A stretch of 34,208 bases of DNA from Bacteroidia bacterium. GTDB lineage: Bacteria; Bacteroidota; Bacteroidia; CAIKAF01. Location: contig JACVCJ010000037.1 of assembly GCA_016742095.1 (NCBI GenBank), forward strand, positions 1-34,208. The letters are read 5' to 3'. Below, one piece after another: positions 15,398 to 22,524 of this stretch (positions are counted from its first letter, which is position 1; every line of letters begins with the position of its first letter). A model generated the notes under the pieces. The model saw only the letters and a program-made list of their open reading frames with translations, was not told where the DNA came from and made no database searches. Position numbers and translations under genes: made by a program.

Positions 15398-16849
15398 ATG
15401 TGGAAAAACCTCGTAACGGCCGGTTTATTTGTAGGATTGATATATAGTGCCTCCTGGGCACAAACGGAGCAGGATGCCCTGCGCTATTCCCTCTTTCTGC
15501 CCAAAGGCAGTTCACGTTCACTCGGCCTCAGCGGGGCCATCGGGGCCATCGGGGCCGATATGAGCAATGCATCCGGAAACGTGGCCGGTCTGGGCCTGTT
15601 CCGCAAAAGCCAGATATCCATCACCACCGATCTGTATGTGTCCGCATCACGCAGTACCTATTACGGCAGCACGTACAGCGATAATAAGGTGACAGCGGCC
15701 ATCGGTAACGGTGGTATCCTGTATTCCAGGCCCCTTGCCGATAAGAAAAACCCGAAAGGGCTGCAGTTCATAAACCTGCTGGTGGCCTACAACAAAGTGG
15801 CCGATTTCAATAAACGTACCTATTTCCAGGGGCGGAACGACTCTACGTCTTTCCTGCAACCCTGGCTGCAGACGCTGAACGGCGGCATGGGCAGCGATTT
15901 TTACGAAAACCTGGGCGTGGCCAGCCAGCTTTTTCTGCAGGACCAGGCTACCGGGCAGTATTTTGCCTTTAATGCACCCTGGCCTAATTTTACCAAGAAC
16001 CAGGAAAAATCGATACTGGGCAAAGGCTCCCTGGGCGAACTGAACCTGGCCGGGGCACTGAACCTGGCCAATAAACTGTATATGGGCCTCGGCGTCAATG
16101 TACAGTTCCTTAATTACCGCGAAACGGCCGTCTTTACTGAAAGTGAGGTACAGGACGACGTAACGGATTTTAAAAATTACAGCTTTGAAGAGACCTTCAG
16201 CACACGCGGTGCGGGTTTCAACGGACGCCTGGGCATCATTTACCGCCCGGTGGACCTGATCCGTATCGGGGTATCTTTCCAGACGCCGACCGCTTTTACG
16301 CTCACCGACCGTTACCAGAACAAAATGACGGCCGTGTACGACAACGACGCCAATGTAAGAGCAGAATCGCCCGAAGGTTTTTACCGCTACCGCATGACCA
16401 GCCCGCTGCGTGTACAGGGATCCCTGGCCTTTATCTTCGGTAAACGGGCCATGCTGGGTATGGATTATGAATATGTACCGAATAGATCGCTCCGTTTCCG
16501 CGACCTGAACGGCAGTATGCTGCCTATTGTGCAGTCGATACCCACACTGCTCCAGGGCGGACACAATGTAAAACTGGGCGCCGAGTATAAAATAGGACTG
16601 CTGGCCCTGCGCGCAGGCGGTCTCTACAGCTCGTCCGTTACCCAGGCGTCATCGGGGAATCCCATTTCTCTGTGGGGGCTTTCCGGCGGACTGGGTGTAC
16701 GTACCGGTAGCGGGTTCTTTTTCGATTTTGCCTACCAGTTCCTCAATACCTCGTCCAATTTCTGGCCGTATTCGCCCTTCTGGGTGGCCCCGGCACGTAT
16801 CCGGCAGCAGACGCATGCCTTGTCTGCCACCTGGGGATTTGCCTTCTGA
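15398..16849 (+). CDS. OmpP1/FadL/TodX-like outer-membrane transport protein
   Basis: A 483-residue outer-membrane barrel. Signal peptide MWKNLVTAGLFVGLIYSASWA, then the family-like N-terminal region: GSSRSLGLSGAIGAIGADMSNASGNVAGLGLFRKSQ, which corresponds to the 'G(A/G)D.SA...NPAGL' hatch/first-strand signature of FadL-type channels and their Bacteroidota relatives. Barrel strands follow to a terminal aromatic HALSATWGFAF. FadL relatives carry hydrophobic compounds across the outer membrane; the substrate here is unknown. I chose ATG 15398 because it opens the signal peptide; the frame extends two codons upstream to a TTG. A bidirectional terminator follows. No partner genes are adjacent. 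Confidence 0.8.
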   Translation: MWKNLVTAGLFVGLIYSASWAQTEQDALRYSLFLPKGSSRSLGLSGAIGAIGADMSNASGNVAGLGLFRKSQISITTDLYVSASRSTYYGSTYSDNKVTAAIGNGGILYSRPLADKKNPKGLQFINLLVAYNKVADFNKRTYFQGRNDSTSFLQPWLQTLNGGMGSDFYENLGVASQLFLQDQATGQYFAFNAPWPNFTKNQEKSILGKGSLGELNLAGALNLANKLYMGLGVNVQFLNYRETAVFTESEVQDDVTDFKNYSFEETFSTRGAGFNGRLGIIYRPVDLIRIGVSFQTPTAFTLTDRYQNKMTAVYDNDANVRAESPEGFYRYRMTSPLRVQGSLAFIFGKRAMLGMDYEYVPNRSLRFRDLNGSMLPIVQSIPTLLQGGHNVKLGAEYKIGLLALRAGGLYSSSVTQASSGNPISLWGLSGGLGVRTGSGFFFDFAYQFLNTSSNFWPYSPFWVAPARIRQQTHALSATWGFAF

Positions 16850-16874
16850 CAGAACGATACCGTCAACGCATAAA

Positions 16875-16904
16875 AAAACCTGTTTCATTGCCGAAACAGG
16901 TTTT
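16875..16904. terminator. Bidirectional terminator between convergent genes
   Basis: AAAACCTGTTTC (16875-16886), a six-base loop, GAAACAGGTTTT (16893-16904). T-rich on both sides, so it can end both the porin gene (+) and the SIMPL gene (-). It is the only convergent junction in the window that has a terminator. Confidence 0.85.
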
Positions 16905-16924
16905 CCTTTTTATCGGGAAAAGTC

Positions 16925-17638
16925 TTAGTTTATTTCAAATTCCATACGAACGGTGATGCTCGCGGTCTTTTCCTTGCTGTCCGTATTAAAGGCGCCGCCC
17001 CAGGAATAATCTTCGTTGCTGTTGCGTCCGGTGAACTGAAAGATACCCATATTGGCCTTTTTGAGCTTACCCAGCTTTTCGCCGCTGCTTTCGGCAATAT
17101 GTGTGGCGCGGATCTTACCGTCTTCGGAAGCGCGCTGCAGCAGGTCGTGTTTCAGTTCGCCCAGTTTCGAATAGTAGTAAGAGGGCGAATACGAACTGAT
17201 ATTGATGTCTTTATCGAGCAGTTCGGTGATCTTCTTGGACAGGTTGTCTACCTTGGCCAGGTCCTTGCTCTCGATCTTAATGTCCTGCGAAAGTTCGTAA
17301 CCGCGGAACACACGGGAGTTCTCCTCGTAATCGTACAGTTCATTGGTATTTACGGCTTCCACGGTAATTTCCTGGTCTTTGATGCCATTGGCCTGCAGGT
17401 AACTGCGCACGGTCTTTTCATCGTCCTTCAGCAGGGCATAGGCTTCTTTAATGGTCATGGCCTTGCGGCTGTAATGCAGCTGCCACACCACCAGGTCGGA
17501 GGTAAAATCGAGTTCGGCCAGTCCGGTAACGGAAATGGTGCCTGCGTGGCGGTAGCGGTACGAATAGTTAACGCCGATGAGGTAGGCGGCCGCGACCAGT
17601 GCCAGCGCCAGCACGTAAAGCGGGATGGAGTTCTTCAT
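16925..17638 (-). CDS. SIMPL (DUF541) domain protein
   Basis: A 237-residue protein with one N-terminal membrane anchor or signal (IPLYVLALALVAAAYLIGV, residues 5-23). The SIMPL/DUF541 domain covers about 35-237: GTISVTGLAELDFTSDLVVW, DDEKTVRSYLQANGIKDQEIT, YELSQDIKIESKDLAKVDNLSKKI, RASEDGKIRATHIAESSGEKLGKL and a terminal ASITVRMEFEI strand. SIMPL proteins occur in the bacterial envelope; the molecular role is poorly defined. The uncleaved-looking anchor suggests a periplasmic domain tethered to the inner membrane. A -7-like TATATTTC lies about 22 bases before the ATG. No operon partner is visible. Confidence 0.88.
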   Translation of the reverse strand: MKNSIPLYVLALALVAAAYLIGVNYSYRYRHAGTISVTGLAELDFTSDLVVWQLHYSRKAMTIKEAYALLKDDEKTVRSYLQANGIKDQEITVEAVNTNELYDYEENSRVFRGYELSQDIKIESKDLAKVDNLSKKITELLDKDINISSYSPSYYYSKLGELKHDLLQRASEDGKIRATHIAESSGEKLGKLKKANMGIFQFTGRNSNEDYSWGGAFNTDSKEKTASITVRMEFEIN

Positions 17639-17749
17639 AGTGTTGTTGTATTTTTTCGAAATATAGCGTAGAAAAAAGAGAAAAAGTATGCGTTTACCGA
17701 AATTTAGGAGTATTTAAGGCACAGCTGTTTTTATTGACGACGGTAATGT

Positions 17750-17757
17750 ATTTTTGT
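17750..17757 (+). promoter_or_regulatory. -7 box of 17776 lipoprotein gene
   Basis: TATTTTTG, a full match to TAnnTTTG, 18 bases before ATG 17776. Because it lies downstream of 17734, the in-frame upstream start there can be excluded. Confidence 0.5.
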
Positions 17758-17775
17758 GCCAAACTTCTGAACTCT

Positions 17776-18816
17776 ATGAACAAGCGGAACCTATTCCTGC
17801 TGCCCGTCCTTATGCTTTGCCTGTTTGCCTGCGGAACTTCCTCGCGTACCCTGCAGGTGCTGAAACCTGCAGATATTACGGTACACCGCGATATTAAAAC
17901 GCTTACCCTACTGAACCGCACCAAACCCCAGAATAATTTTGCCAACGGCGTAGAAGGCTTTTTAACGGGTGAAAGTCCCGAACAGGACCGTCGCGCCGTG
18001 GAAGAAGTACTGAGCGGCCTGTACAATACCATATCGCAGACCGATCGTTTTACGCTGGTGCGCGCTGCGGAATACATGACCGGTTCGGGCTCGGGCCGCG
18101 TGTTTCCCGACCCGCTTTCCTGGAAAGATGCCGAATTGCTTTGTACACAGTATAGATCAGACGCCGTACTGGCCATCGAGACCTTCGACAGCGATTTTAT
18201 GGTGGAAAATTCCATGCGTACGGTAGACGTAAAGGGAAAAGACGGCGTAACCCGCAAGGAGACACGTTTTATTTCTAAAGCAAATACCCGCGTAACGCTG
18301 GGTTTCCGGATGTATTACCCGGCGCAGCGTACCATTTACGACCAGCAGCAGTACACGTTTACGCGCTGGTGGAGCCGCGAGGGCCGTACGCCGGCCGAGG
18401 CCCTGAGCGCGCTTATTGCCAAAATGGACGCCATTATGCAAACCTCGTACTTTGCGGGAGAGAGCTATGCGCGCAAAATATCGCCCTACTTCATTAATGT
18501 GGGCCGCATGTATTACAAAAAGCATAAGAGAAACCCTTCGATGGCGGCGGGAGCGCGTGCCCTGCAACTGAACAAATGGGACGATGCCGAGTTCCAGTGG
18601 CGCAAGGCCTACGATACGGGCGATGAAAAGCTGAAGGCCAAAGCGGCTTACAACCTGGCTCTGATAGCCGAAATAAATGGACAACTGCCCCTGGCCAAAG
18701 AATGGGCCGATAAATCGTACATGCTGCACGGACTCAAAAAAGGCCTGCAATATTCCACCATTATCCAGAACCGCATTTACGAGGCCGAAAAGCTGAACCA
18801 GCAGCTGGGACAATAG
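17776..18816 (+). CDS. DUF6340-like TPR lipoprotein
   Basis: A 346-residue lipoprotein. The signal MNKRNLFLLPVLMLCLFAC gives a lipidated C19. The mature N-terminal half (about 25-230) is an alpha/beta domain with the look of Bacteroidota DUF6340 proteins (PADITVHRDIKTLTLLNRTKP near the start, DAVLAIETFDSDF, TRVTLGFRMYYPAQRTIYD). The C-terminal part (about 245-340) contains two or three TPR-like helical hairpins (ALQLNKWDDAEFQWRKAYDTG, KAKAAYNLALIAEINGQLPLAKEWADKSY). It is probably periplasm-facing and protein-binding; the function is unknown. The stop is 3 bases before the first 18-bp direct repeat, so before insertion of the cassette this gene was directly followed by the small membrane-protein gene now at 20553. 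Confidence 0.75.
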   Translation: MNKRNLFLLPVLMLCLFACGTSSRTLQVLKPADITVHRDIKTLTLLNRTKPQNNFANGVEGFLTGESPEQDRRAVEEVLSGLYNTISQTDRFTLVRAAEYMTGSGSGRVFPDPLSWKDAELLCTQYRSDAVLAIETFDSDFMVENSMRTVDVKGKDGVTRKETRFISKANTRVTLGFRMYYPAQRTIYDQQQYTFTRWWSREGRTPAEALSALIAKMDAIMQTSYFAGESYARKISPYFINVGRMYYKKHKRNPSMAAGARALQLNKWDDAEFQWRKAYDTGDEKLKAKAAYNLALIAEINGQLPLAKEWADKSYMLHGLKKGLQYSTIIQNRIYEAEKLNQQLGQ

Positions 18817-18819
18817 GGC

Positions 18820-18837
18820 GGTCTTAAATTGCGTTAA
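18820..18837 (+). repeat. 18-bp direct repeat, left copy
   Basis: GGTCTTAAATTGCGTTAA, identical to 20534-20551. It lies 3 bases after the stop of the TPR lipoprotein and marks the left boundary of the AT-rich ImmA/DUF4411 insert. The match does not extend on either side (C versus T on the left, T versus G on the right). Confidence 0.95.
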
Positions 18838-18855
18838 TAATACTTACTGTTCTAA

Positions 18856-18886
18856 CTTGTGGTTTTAACGACAAGGTTTAAATTTG
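18856..18886 (+). promoter_or_regulatory. Promoter of ImmA/IrrE cassette
   Basis: CTTG (18856-18859), a 19-base spacer, then TAAATTTG (18879-18886), a full -7 match. It ends 5 bases before the GTG at 18892. The promoter lies inside the insert, so the cassette carries its own expression signal. Confidence 0.6.
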
Positions 18887-18891
18887 TATTT

Positions 18892-20031
18892 GTGAGTACC
18901 CGGGTCGAAAATATTAATAAAGAGATAATAGAATGGGCAATTATCAGGAATGGTAATAGTTTAGATGATTTCTATCTACATAACCCCAATGTTAAAAGTT
19001 GGATAGATGGTGAAAAAGTACCTACAGTAAAACAATTAGAAGACTTTACGCATAAGGTTCATGTACCATTTGGATATATGTTTCTCGCCGAACCGCCAGA
19101 AGAAAAAATACCACTTCCTTTTTTTAGAACTATCGATGGTAAAGCTAATGATAGAGTGAGTTTGAATGTATTTCATACTATTCAGATCATTCAGGAACGA
19201 CAGAACTGGCTTTCCGATTATATGACAGAATTGGCTTTGGACACATTAGATTTTGTAGGTAAGTTTGGTATTCATGATGATTATAAAATCATTGTTTCCG
19301 AGATAAGAAACACATTGAATATTGAAACTAATTGGGCAAGCAAGCATGAAACATGGGAAAAAGCACTTGACTTTTTAACAAACAGGATTGAGGACGTCGG
19401 TATTATCGTTACTTTCAATGGGATCGTTGGTACAAATACAAAAAGACCCATTGATGTAGATGAATGCAGGGGATTTGTTCTAGTGAATGACATTGCTCCT
19501 TTTTTGTTTATTAATTCTGCAGATGCTAAGGCTGCACAGATGTTTACCTTAGTGCATGAACTGGCTCATGTATGGTTAGGAAAAAGTGCTGGATTCGATA
19601 ATCAGAATTTATTACCGGCAAATGAACCTTTGGAACTTTTATGTGATAAAATAGCCGCCGAATTTCTTGTCCCAGAAGAAGATTTTATGAAAATGTGGAA
19701 AAATGGTATCACTGATTATAGGGACTTGGGCAAAATGTTTAAAGTTAGTCCGATTGTAATTGTCCGAAGGGCTTTAGATATGGAGCTTATTAGCAAGGCC
19801 GATTTTTTTAAGTTTTATAAAGCATATATGTTTGCTTTTAGAGAAAGAAAAAATAAGCAAAGTTCTGGCGGCGATTTTTATGCGACAGCAAAGAAACGCG
19901 TAAGTTTAAGATTTGCATCCTTTATAAGGAATGCTATCGATGAAAATAAGCTTCTATATAGAGATGCTTATAAATTGACAAATTTAAAAGGCGACACATT
20001 CAATAAATTTATGACCGAATACTTGTATTAG
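18892..20031 (+). CDS. ImmA/IrrE family metallo-endopeptidase (COG2856)
   Basis: A 379-residue protein. N-terminal residues 1-80 form the typical recognition domain of this family (STRVENINKEIIEWAIIRNG, W36, PTVKQLEDF, HVPFGYMFLAEPPEE, PLPFFRT), related to XRE-type helix-turn-helix proteins. The ImmA/IrrE zinc-peptidase domain covers about 150-270, with HELAH (222-226) and downstream Glu in CDKIAAEFLVPE. Such proteins usually regulate or pair with toxins or mobile elements, often beside DUF4411, as here: its TAG overlaps the next GTG by one base. I chose GTG 18892 because it gives the family's N-terminus and follows a consensus promoter; the frame is open from GTG 18859. The AT-rich composition differs strongly from its neighbours. 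The role as antitoxin or activator protease is inference. Confidence 0.9.
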   Translation: MSTRVENINKEIIEWAIIRNGNSLDDFYLHNPNVKSWIDGEKVPTVKQLEDFTHKVHVPFGYMFLAEPPEEKIPLPFFRTIDGKANDRVSLNVFHTIQIIQERQNWLSDYMTELALDTLDFVGKFGIHDDYKIIVSEIRNTLNIETNWASKHETWEKALDFLTNRIEDVGIIVTFNGIVGTNTKRPIDVDECRGFVLVNDIAPFLFINSADAKAAQMFTLVHELAHVWLGKSAGFDNQNLLPANEPLELLCDKIAAEFLVPEEDFMKMWKNGITDYRDLGKMFKVSPIVIVRRALDMELISKADFFKFYKAYMFAFRERKNKQSSGGDFYATAKKRVSLRFASFIRNAIDENKLLYRDAYKLTNLKGDTFNKFMTEYLY

Positions 20032-20526
20032 TGAGTAAATATTTATTAGATAGTAATGTTTTTATTCAGGCTCACCGGATGCACTATCCATTTGATGTGG
20101 TACCCGGGTTTTGGAAAAAATTAAAAGAGCTGTCTGAAGACGGAGTTGTTTGTAGCATAGATAAAGTTAAAAAAGAACTGTGCGAAATTTCAACACCGGA
20201 CAGCTTCGCTATGGTGTACGAATGAACTTAAATCTGTTTTTTTTGTTGATTCAACATCTTGCATTAACCATTACGGAGTATTGGCTAATTGGGTTATGTC
20301 AAGTTCGCATTTTACACAAAACGCAAAAGACGAATTTCTGACTACGGATTTGGCTGATCCTTGGCTCGTAGCCTATGCTAAAAGTAATGACTTTACAATT
20401 GTAACGCATGAGGTAAGCCAGCCACAACGTAAGAATCGCATAAAGATCCCTGAACCCTGTTCACATTTTGGTGTAAAATATGTTACACCAATCAGCATGT
20501 TTAGAGAGTTAGGCCAGACATTCTGA
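20031..20526 (+). pseudogene. DUF4411 (PIN-like) putative toxin, frameshifted
   Basis: The start GTG at 20031 overlaps the ImmA stop (TAGTG). The first part (SKYLLDSNVFIQAHRMHYPFD..., to 20222) is the N-terminus of a DUF4411 PIN-like protein with the first acidic residue in LLDSN and a second in KKELCE. It ends at a TGA at 20223-20225. The continuation is in the reading phase one base later: from about 20209, SLWCTNELKSVFFVDS..., then ADPWLVAYAK with the third acidic position and TIVTHEV, ending at 20526. Reading both phases gives a normal-length family member of about 164 residues, so one base has been gained (or two lost) near 20200-20212. Either the toxin is inactivated, or there is a sequencing error or programmed shift. 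PIN domains are usually RNases. Confidence 0.8.
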
Positions 20527-20533
20527 AAAGACT

Positions 20534-20551
20534 GGTCTTAAATTGCGTTAA
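20534..20551 (+). repeat. 18-bp direct repeat, right copy
   Basis: GGTCTTAAATTGCGTTAA, identical to 18820-18837. It starts 7 bases after the DUF4411 stop and ends 1 base before the ATG of the next gene at 20553. Confidence 0.95.
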
Positions 20552-20552
20552 G

Positions 20553-20987
20553 ATGAACGGAAATACATTAGTTTCTGTATTTTCGTTCGCAGATACCATG
20601 TTTTCATTTTTTCATAATCTCTTTCCGCGGCAGAAGGCCTGGTTTACGCTGATCATGTGCAGTATCCAGCTTATTTACTGGACCGTGGTGGTAGTGGCAG
20701 GCGTGCGGGAACTGAAGAATTTCAGGCTTACTACGGGTATCGTTACCGAAAAACAGGCCATCAGCTATTACAATAAAGACCTGGATAGGAAACGTGTTTT
20801 CAGCGATATGCTCTCGGCAAGCTATACGGCCGGCGAGCGCGTGGACGTGCTGTATGATATGCATGGAACGGAGTATGCCTATGGCTATTTTGGCTTCTGG
20901 ATCAATAAGGTGCTCATTCACTCCGGTTTCCTGATGATGCTTTCCCTGTTGGTGACCATGGTGTATTTTGTTACTCAGCTGAAGTAG
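20553..20987 (+). CDS. Small two-TM membrane protein, DUF3592-like
   Basis: A 144-residue membrane protein with two hydrophobic segments (about 30-50 and 120-140). Between them a soluble loop has TTGIVTEKQAISYY and GERVDVLYDMHGTEYAYGYFGFWI, resembling the DUF3592 pattern (T-G-x-V...V-x-V-L-Y-D...A), though the central strands are shortened. The function is unknown. The start is uncertain: ATG 20553 follows the right direct repeat by one base, while ATG 20598 (residue 16) is also possible and begins nearer the first membrane segment. The insert separates it from the TPR lipoprotein gene with which it may once have been co-transcribed. The last 17 bases overlap the 3' end of the convergent TPR lipoprotein gene. 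Confidence 0.65.
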   Translation: MNGNTLVSVFSFADTMFSFFHNLFPRQKAWFTLIMCSIQLIYWTVVVVAGVRELKNFRLTTGIVTEKQAISYYNKDLDRKRVFSDMLSASYTAGERVDVLYDMHGTEYAYGYFGFWINKVLIHSGFLMMLSLLVTMVYFVTQLK

Positions 20988-21504
20988 GGGCGGAAGCCTG
21001 GCTGCTGTCGGCCTTCTGCATGATCATCTGCAGCAGTTCGGCCTGCGATTTGTCCAGGGTCTGTATCTGGAAACGGGCGGCCTCGGCCAGGTGATGGTCG
21101 GGGTAAAGGATCAGGAATTCTTCGTATACAGGTCGGCTCTCTTCCTTTTTGTTCAGCATTTCCGATAGTACAAATGCTTTTTTGAAAAGCGCTTCGGCGG
21201 CCAGCGGATGTTGGGGATATGCACTGCGCAGGCGTTCCCAGGATTCCAGGGCGGCTTTGCCATCGCCCAGCATGGTATGCGTTTCGGCGATCAGGCGTAT
21301 AAAATGCACATTGGCCGAATCCTGCTCATGCGTTTTGATGTACAGTTCGGCATCTTTTATAAAGGTACGGGCTTTGGAAGTATCCGAAGCGGCCGACTCC
21401 GATACCTGTTTAAAATCGCTTTTAAGTTCTTCCTTGCTTTTGCTTCTGGCCCCGCAGGATGTCAGTACGGCCAGCAGCAGGATGTATACGATGCGGAACT
21501 TCAT
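20971..21504 (-). CDS. TPR-repeat lipoprotein
   Basis: A 177-residue lipoprotein with lipobox LTSC (C17). Residues 45-165 hold TPR-like helical hairpins (SANVHFIRLIAETHTMLGDGKAALESWERLRSAYPQHPLAAEALFKKAF, then PVYEEFLILYPDHHLAEAARFQI), similar to the TPR part of YbgF/CpoB or BamD-type proteins, but too short and too generic to name. It starts 1 base after the def stop (TAA, one base, ATG), so it is co-transcribed with def. The 3' end overlaps the convergent membrane-protein gene by 17 bases. A role in envelope protein assembly is inference. Confidence 0.8.
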   Translation of the reverse strand: MKFRIVYILLLAVLTSCGARSKSKEELKSDFKQVSESAASDTSKARTFIKDAELYIKTHEQDSANVHFIRLIAETHTMLGDGKAALESWERLRSAYPQHPLAAEALFKKAFVLSEMLNKKEESRPVYEEFLILYPDHHLAEAARFQIQTLDKSQAELLQMIMQKADSSQASAPTSAE

Positions 21505-21505
21505 G

Positions 21506-22063
21506 TTACTTTTTCGGAAAACGCATTTTGTAATCCACTTTCACTTTCCCGCGCGAAATGTCGTTCAGTTTGCCCTGCAGCATTTTGCGCTTGAGCGGGC
21601 CCAGTTTGTCCACGAAGAGAATGCCTTCGATATGGTCGTATTCGTGTTGTATGATGCGGGCTTTGAGACCGTCGAACACTTCGGTCTTTTTGTTCCAGTT
21701 CTCGTCAAAATATTCAATGGTGATCTGCTCCGGACGCTCAATGTCCTCGCGGATGCGGGGAATACTGAGGCAACCTTCGTTAAAGGCCCATTTATCGCCT
21801 TCTTCTTTCAGGATCACCGGGTTGATGAACACCTTTTTGAAGTCGGCCATCGTTTCGTCATCTTCCGTAAAAGATTCGCCGTCGATCACAAACAACCGAA
21901 CACTTTTGCCAATCTGGGGCGCGGCCAGCCCCACGCCGTGCGACGCATACATCGTCTCAAACATATCGGAAATGAACTTGTCCAGTTGCGGATAATCTTT
22001 ATCGATATCCGTTGCTTTTTTGCGCAAAACCGGATCTCCGTATGCAACAATTGAATATACCAT
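21506..22063 (-). CDS. def: Peptide deformylase
   Basis: A 185-residue metalloenzyme that removes the formyl group from the N-terminal methionine of new proteins. All three signatures are intact: GVGLAAPQIG (43-52), EGCLSIP with the metal-binding Cys98, and HEYDH (140-144). The N-terminus (YSIVAYGDPVLRKKA) matches the family, so ATG 22063 is secure. A consensus promoter (TTTG-N18-TAATTTTG, 22068-22097) ends only 4 bases before that ATG, indicating a leaderless mRNA. The -33 element overlaps the stop codon of ruvX, the upstream gene. The TPR lipoprotein gene follows after 1 base. Confidence 0.97.
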   Translation of the reverse strand: MVYSIVAYGDPVLRKKATDIDKDYPQLDKFISDMFETMYASHGVGLAAPQIGKSVRLFVIDGESFTEDDETMADFKKVFINPVILKEEGDKWAFNEGCLSIPRIREDIERPEQITIEYFDENWNKKTEVFDGLKARIIQHEYDHIEGILFVDKLGPLKRKMLQGKLNDISRGKVKVDYKMRFPKK

Positions 22064-22067
22064 GCTG

Positions 22068-22097
22068 CAAAATTACATAAAATTTAAGGGAATCAAA
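22068..22097 (-). promoter_or_regulatory. Consensus promoter of def
   Basis: Minus strand: TTTG (22094-22097), an 18-base spacer, then TAATTTTG (22068-22075). Both elements match consensus fully. Four bases remain before the def ATG. The -33 TTTG shares two bases with the ruvX TGA (22093-22095). Confidence 0.7.
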
Positions 22098-22524
22098 GTC
22101 CTGCGTCGCGGTAATCTTTGCTCTCCAGGAAGGACTGCAGGATGATCCCGGCGCTTACGGTATCGGTAAGGCCTTTGTTCATACGGTCTTTGCGGCTGGC
22201 GCCTGCGTCAATAAGCGCCTGCTGGGCCATTTTGCTGGTATAGCGCTCATCCATGCGGAACACGGGTACCTGCGGATGTTCTTTCTGAAACTTGCGGATA
22301 AAGCCCGTGATATGTGCTTCGACGGGCGAAGGCGTGCCGTCTCTCTGCACGGGTTTGCCCACGACGATGGCGTCTACTTTTTCGCGGCCGATGTATTCGT
22401 TCAGGAAACGCAGCAGGTCCTGGGTGTGCACGGTGGTGAGCGGTGACGCGATGATGCGCAGTAAATCCGTGGCGGCAATGCCCGTGCGTTTCGAACCGTA
22501 ATCTATGCCCAGTATCCGTCCCAT
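22093..22524 (-). CDS. ruvX: RuvX/YqgF family pre-16S rRNA nuclease
   Basis: A 143-residue RNase H-fold protein. Motifs: ILGIDYGSKRTGIA (Asp8, first acidic residue), AIVVGKPVQRDGTPS, RMDERYTS, and the C-terminal DTVSAGIILQSFL with a further acidic residue. YqgF/RuvX matures the 5' end of 16S rRNA in E. coli and was first annotated as a Holliday-junction resolvase. Its ATG overlaps the stop of the upstream discoidin-like lipoprotein gene (TAATG), so translation is probably coupled. def follows 29 bases downstream with its own promoter. Confidence 0.95.
   Translation of the reverse strand: MGRILGIDYGSKRTGIAATDLLRIIASPLTTVHTQDLLRFLNEYIGREKVDAIVVGKPVQRDGTPSPVEAHITGFIRKFQKEHPQVPVFRMDERYTSKMAQQALIDAGASRKDRMNKGLTDTVSAGIILQSFLESKDYRDAGL

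Larger units (their letters stand above)
18838..20533 (+). mobile_element. Inserted ImmA/IrrE-DUF4411 cassette between direct repeats
   Basis: A 1,696-base segment bounded by perfect 18-bp direct repeats and visibly AT-rich: sampled 60-base lines inside have 16 (19261-19320) and 24 (19561-19620) G+C, against 38 and 35 in flanking genes (18541-18600, 21061-21120). It carries its own promoter, a metallopeptidase-regulator gene and a frameshifted PIN-like gene, and nothing resembling an integrase or transposase. The unit duplicated plus cargo is 1,714 bases. The boundary repeats point to acquisition as a unit by site-specific or illegitimate recombination; the enzyme must have acted in trans or been lost. 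Confidence 0.7.

Noticed and set aside
18820-18837. Reading the 18-bp repeat as a duplicated promoter of the 20553 gene
   Set aside because: TAAATTGC inside it is a poor -7 match and no TTTG lies 17-23 bases upstream of either copy; a recombination scar fits better.
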